A stretch of 7,414 bases of DNA, taken from NCBI GenBank assembly GCA_036338025.1, contig JAYZDB010000284.1:1-7414 (forward strand), read 5' to 3'. The DNA is from JAYZDB01 sp036338025. GTDB lineage: Bacteria; Planctomycetota; UBA1135; UBA2386. This document shows, piece by piece, positions 6,920 to 7,414 of the stretch (its first letter is position 1; every line of letters starts with the position of its first letter). The position numbers and the translations under genes are program-made. The notes below the pieces were generated by a model. That model was not told the origin of the DNA and made no database searches. It saw only the letters and a program-made list of their open reading frames with translations.

Positions 6920-7414
6920 TTGCTTAAACCTGCAGTCTTTCTTGAGCGGGACGGCACGCTAAACAGCCTCGTATTCGACGAAACCCGGGGCGTAATGGCC
7001 GGTCCGCTCCAGCCGGAGCAGCTGTCGTTGGAGCGACAGGCTGCCAATTTTGTACGTGGGCTCAACCAGCGCGGTTTCTTGGTGCTTGTTGTCACGAGTC
7101 AGCCGACGGTCGCGCACGGTCGTTTGGACTGGATGGGCCTCGACCGGATCCATCAGCGGCTGCGTGCCAGTCTGTCCGAGCGGGGAGCTCGAATCGACGG
7201 CACCTTTGTGTGCCCGCACGATGCGGACGCCGGGTCGCTGCCGGGTACTGCGGTTCGGTCCGATCTGGCGATCGCGTGCCAGTGTCGTCGCCCCGCGCCG
7301 GGTCTTCTCTTGCGAGCAGCCGCCGCCCACCAGGTTGATCTGCCCCGCTCGTTCATGATTTGCAGAAACCTCAAGGACGTGAAGGCGGGTCGATCGGCGA
7401 CGGTTGAGACAGTG
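6920..7414 (+). CDS. HAD-IIIA (GmhB-like) protein with substituted catalytic residues, truncated by window edge
   Basis: 165 codons run to the window edge without a stop, starting at TTG 6920 behind a good GAGGAG site. The order of motifs matches D-glycero-D-manno-heptose-1,7-bisphosphate phosphatase GmhB, which acts in ADP-heptose synthesis: F-L-E-R-D-G-T-L-N (7-15), V-V-T-S-Q (57-61), C-P-H (98-100) with C-Q-C (120-122) as the zinc-type ligands, R-R-P-A-P-G (123-128), and M-I-C-R-N-L-K-D (146-153). Two expected catalytic positions differ. The HAD nucleophile Asp is Glu9 (codon GAG), and the motif IV Gly-Asp is Cys148-Arg149, although Asp153 remains. Asp11, the general acid/base position, and the Thr59 of motif II are kept. 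The protein may thus be a non-catalytic or altered paralogue, so no gmhB symbol is given. It follows rnd by 48 bases and is probably co-transcribed. A true GmhB, or a sequencing error at both sites, cannot be excluded. Confidence 0.82.
   Translation, partial: MLKPAVFLERDGTLNSLVFDETRGVMAGPLQPEQLSLERQAANFVRGLNQRGFLVLVVTSQPTVAHGRLDWMGLDRIHQRLRASLSERGARIDGTFVCPHDADAGSLPGTAVRSDLAIACQCRRPAPGLLLRAAAAHQVDLPRSFMICRNLKDVKAGRSATVETV

Overview
The window holds five protein-coding genes and no recognisable RNA gene, insertion sequence, CRISPR array or prophage. By eye the DNA is GC-rich. The best taxonomic clue is the secreted protein on the minus strand. Its middle domain (about residues 227-345) has the cysteine-containing 'L-P-[TD]-D-A-x-G-R ... 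P-I-P' and closing 'S-K/N-G-L' pattern that I associate from memory with exported proteins of deep-branching Planctomycetota (the Poly30/Saltatorellus and Engelhardtia type). I therefore infer a planctomycete or close relative. This is a judgement from memory, not a search result.

Layout. Positions 3-1469 (+) hold the 3' part of a polytopic membrane protein of unknown function. It overlaps by four bases (ATGA) a membrane-anchored alkaline-phosphatase-superfamily (sulfatase-like) enzyme at 1466-3106 (+). After a 42-base convergent gap, a secreted 731-residue SGNH/GDSL (sialate O-acetylesterase-like) hydrolase lies on the minus strand, 3149-5344. A divergent intergenic region of about 240 bases follows. 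It carries a plausible sigma70-type promoter whose predicted +1 falls on the A of the next start codon. Ribonuclease D (rnd) occupies 5588-6871 (+). It is followed 48 bases later, from a TTG start with a good ribosome binding site, by a HAD-IIIA gene resembling heptose-bisphosphate phosphatase GmhB (6920 to the window edge).

How the parts may work together. The first two genes form a translationally coupled pair that probably acts at the cell envelope, perhaps transferring or removing a phospho-substituent on a lipid or glycan. The esterase is exported and probably deacylates carbohydrate, independently of its neighbours. Ribonuclease D and the HAD gene look like a two-gene or longer operon, although their functions have no obvious link.

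Most noteworthy points: (1) the GmhB-like protein lacks the expected nucleophile Asp (Glu instead) and the motif IV Gly-Asp (Cys-Arg instead) but keeps its zinc-type Cys/His set, so it may be a pseudo-phosphatase; (2) the rnd transcript may be leaderless; (3) the secreted esterase has its planctomycete-type beta domain in the middle, followed by a C-terminal module; (4) the uncharacterised membrane protein is coupled to the phosphotransferase-like enzyme.
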